Assembly: GCA_947497635.1 (NCBI GenBank)
Contig: CANMHZ010000005.1
Location: 1 to 23,405, forward strand
Direction: 5' to 3'
Source: Helicobacteraceae bacterium
GTDB taxonomy: Bacteria > Campylobacterota > Campylobacteria > Campylobacterales > Sulfurimonadaceae
Length of the DNA: 23,405 bases
Below the pieces are notes generated by a model that did not search any database, was not told where the DNA came from, and worked only from the letters and a program-made list of their open reading frames with translations. Of the stretch, positions 22,278-23,405 are shown piece after piece. A program made the translations under genes and the position numbers. Each line of letters starts with the position of its first letter. Position 1 is the first letter of the stretch.

Positions 22278-23405
22278 TTTTCAAGCGTCACCATTTCAAA
22301 AGAGGATTAAAACACCTTTTTGTAGCGCTCCATGCACTCCTTGTTATGAGTGTACTCTTTGCTGCTGCCCTTTTTTATCTCTTTTTTCATCCCAAGGGGC
22401 TTTCGTTTCTTAACACCTATATTTTACCCCCTTTAGGAATTTATACCCAAGCCGAGGGCTCTCTCTCAGGTGGGGTGACGTTACGCAATCTTCATACCAA
22501 TACTATTGATGTCAAAACACTGACAGTTGATTACAACCTCACTGCTATTTTAAAGGGGAAACATAATATTGATTCCGTTACCATTGATGGGTTGAGAATT
22601 CATCTGGATGATTTTATCCACGATAGCGATCATTCACCCCTTCCACTTCCGACCTTTGCCCTCAAAAAAGTGACATTGACGAATCTGCAACTTATTAGTG
22701 CCTACCCTATAGAACTTAACCTTGATGCGAAAGAGGGTACTTTTGATGGAAAGCGTCTCAATTTTAAAGCTTTTAAAGCAACCGTACTCAGCCGTTATGC
22801 CAGTGGTTCTTTATCGGGAGAAATCAAGAATAGTTCCATCTCAGGCTCCGCCCTTATTTATCAAAATGCCATGGAACTGGATCGCTATATCGGGAAAATT
22901 ACTACATTGCCAGAAGCACAGCATGTAGAGATACTCGAACTTTCAACGTCGCACGTTCAGCTAAAAGCACTGTTTGATCGTTTGGATGCCCATTTTGATC
23001 CCAAACTCTCGCTTCGTAATATTGCCCTTTCAATGGACTATCGTTATAGTGACCATGCTCTTAATTTTGATCTTCAGCACACCCTTATTCGTGAAGAAGA
23101 GCAGATTCAAATAGCTCAAAAACTAAGCTACAATTTTAATGGAACGATGATAACATCCCTTGAGGGTCTTATCACTTCTTCACGCCCTCTCCCCTCCAAA
23201 ACCATTATGGCATACTTCCGAAATGATCCCCAAGGAGTTGCTGGGAGAATTGTTTTAGGAGAAACAAATCTCTTGCTTCAAAGCAGTGATTACGACCATT
23301 TTGTGTGGAGTTTCAATACGCTCAATCCAACGCTCGATTTTCTCCCGGCTCTTCCTGAAAAAATTCGAAACTCTTTTTTGAATGCAAATGCACAGGGGAG
23401 CTATA
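22274..23405 (+). CDS. tamB: TamB/YtfN-like translocation and assembly module protein, N-terminal part
   Basis: An open frame of 377 codons from a TTG start to the window end with no stop. The protein begins with a basic stretch and one membrane anchor (about 14-37: LFVALHALLVMSVLFAAALFYLFF). Beta-rich repeats follow, typical of AsmA/TamB proteins, starting LPPLGIYTQAEGSLSGGVTLRNLHTNTIDVKTLTVDYNLTAILKGKHNIDSVTIDGLRIHL (about 53-115), the usual TamB opening of 'G-S-L-G-L-L-N-L-...-D-W-...-I-D-G-L'. Known members run past 1000 residues and bridge the periplasm to TamA. Adjacency and overlap with tamA support the call. The C-terminal DUF490 domain lies outside the window. Confidence 0.85.
   Translation, partial: MIFKRHHFKRGLKHLFVALHALLVMSVLFAAALFYLFFHPKGLSFLNTYILPPLGIYTQAEGSLSGGVTLRNLHTNTIDVKTLTVDYNLTAILKGKHNIDSVTIDGLRIHLDDFIHDSDHSPLPLPTFALKKVTLTNLQLISAYPIELNLDAKEGTFDGKRLNFKAFKATVLSRYASGSLSGEIKNSSISGSALIYQNAMELDRYIGKITTLPEAQHVEILELSTSHVQLKALFDRLDAHFDPKLSLRNIALSMDYRYSDHALNFDLQHTLIREEEQIQIAQKLSYNFNGTMITSLEGLITSSRPLPSKTIMAYFRNDPQGVAGRIVLGETNLLLQSSDYDHFVWSFNTLNPTLDFLPALPEKIRNSFLNANAQGSY

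Noticed and set aside
1..23405. CRISPR arrays, insertion sequences, rRNA genes or riboswitches
   Set aside because: I found no regularly spaced repeats, transposase-like frames, rRNA stretches or recognisable riboswitch cores on reading both strands.

Overview
The window looks like a chromosomal segment of a free-living Campylobacterota (epsilonproteobacterial) bacterium, probably from the Sulfuricurvum/Sulfurimonas side of the phylum. This is inference from gene order and protein style. The lspA-glmM // rpsT-prfA block matches the order I know from Helicobacter pylori, and purM, coaE and dapF are neighbours in Campylobacter jejuni. No search could be run, so the genus is tentative.

Layout: (1) 1-337, the N-terminal part of an APC-family amino-acid permease (minus strand). 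(2) 476-3151, a membrane CHASE-PAS-GGDEF-EAL protein of cyclic-di-GMP turnover. (3) 3164-11531, a type I restriction-modification island integrated in a tRNA-Val(GAC) gene. It is bounded by a perfect 56-bp direct repeat: the intact tRNA is on the right, and a displaced 3' half of the tRNA is on the left. All its genes are on the minus strand in the order hsdM, truncated DUF1016 gene, hsdS, AlbA/Schlafen-type ATP-binding gene, hsdR, with overlaps or 2-bp gaps. No integrase is present. (4) 11607-16814, housekeeping genes: lspA and glmM (minus), rpsT and prfA (plus), then a dapF-coaE-SpeE-like operon (minus). (5) 16974-19568, a small membrane protein, purM with a good terminator, and a c-type-haem sensor diguanylate cyclase. 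(6) 19666-23405, an apparent operon of a haem-binding periplasmic protein, an eight-cysteine protein of unknown function, tamA and the start of tamB.

The island is the most interesting part. It has a clean tRNA boundary, and removing it restores a plausible ancestral arrangement (EAL gene, tRNA-Val, lspA). A DUF1016 fragment at the hsdM/hsdS junction is bracketed by copies of that junction. An ATPase-like accessory gene is translationally coupled to hsdR. hsdS has two very AT-rich target-recognition domains and a run of nine A at the end of the first one, where a one-base slip would cut the protein to a single recognition domain. The other parts look mostly ordinary, apart from a SpeE-like protein lacking its N-terminal domain and the conserved-looking eight-cysteine protein.
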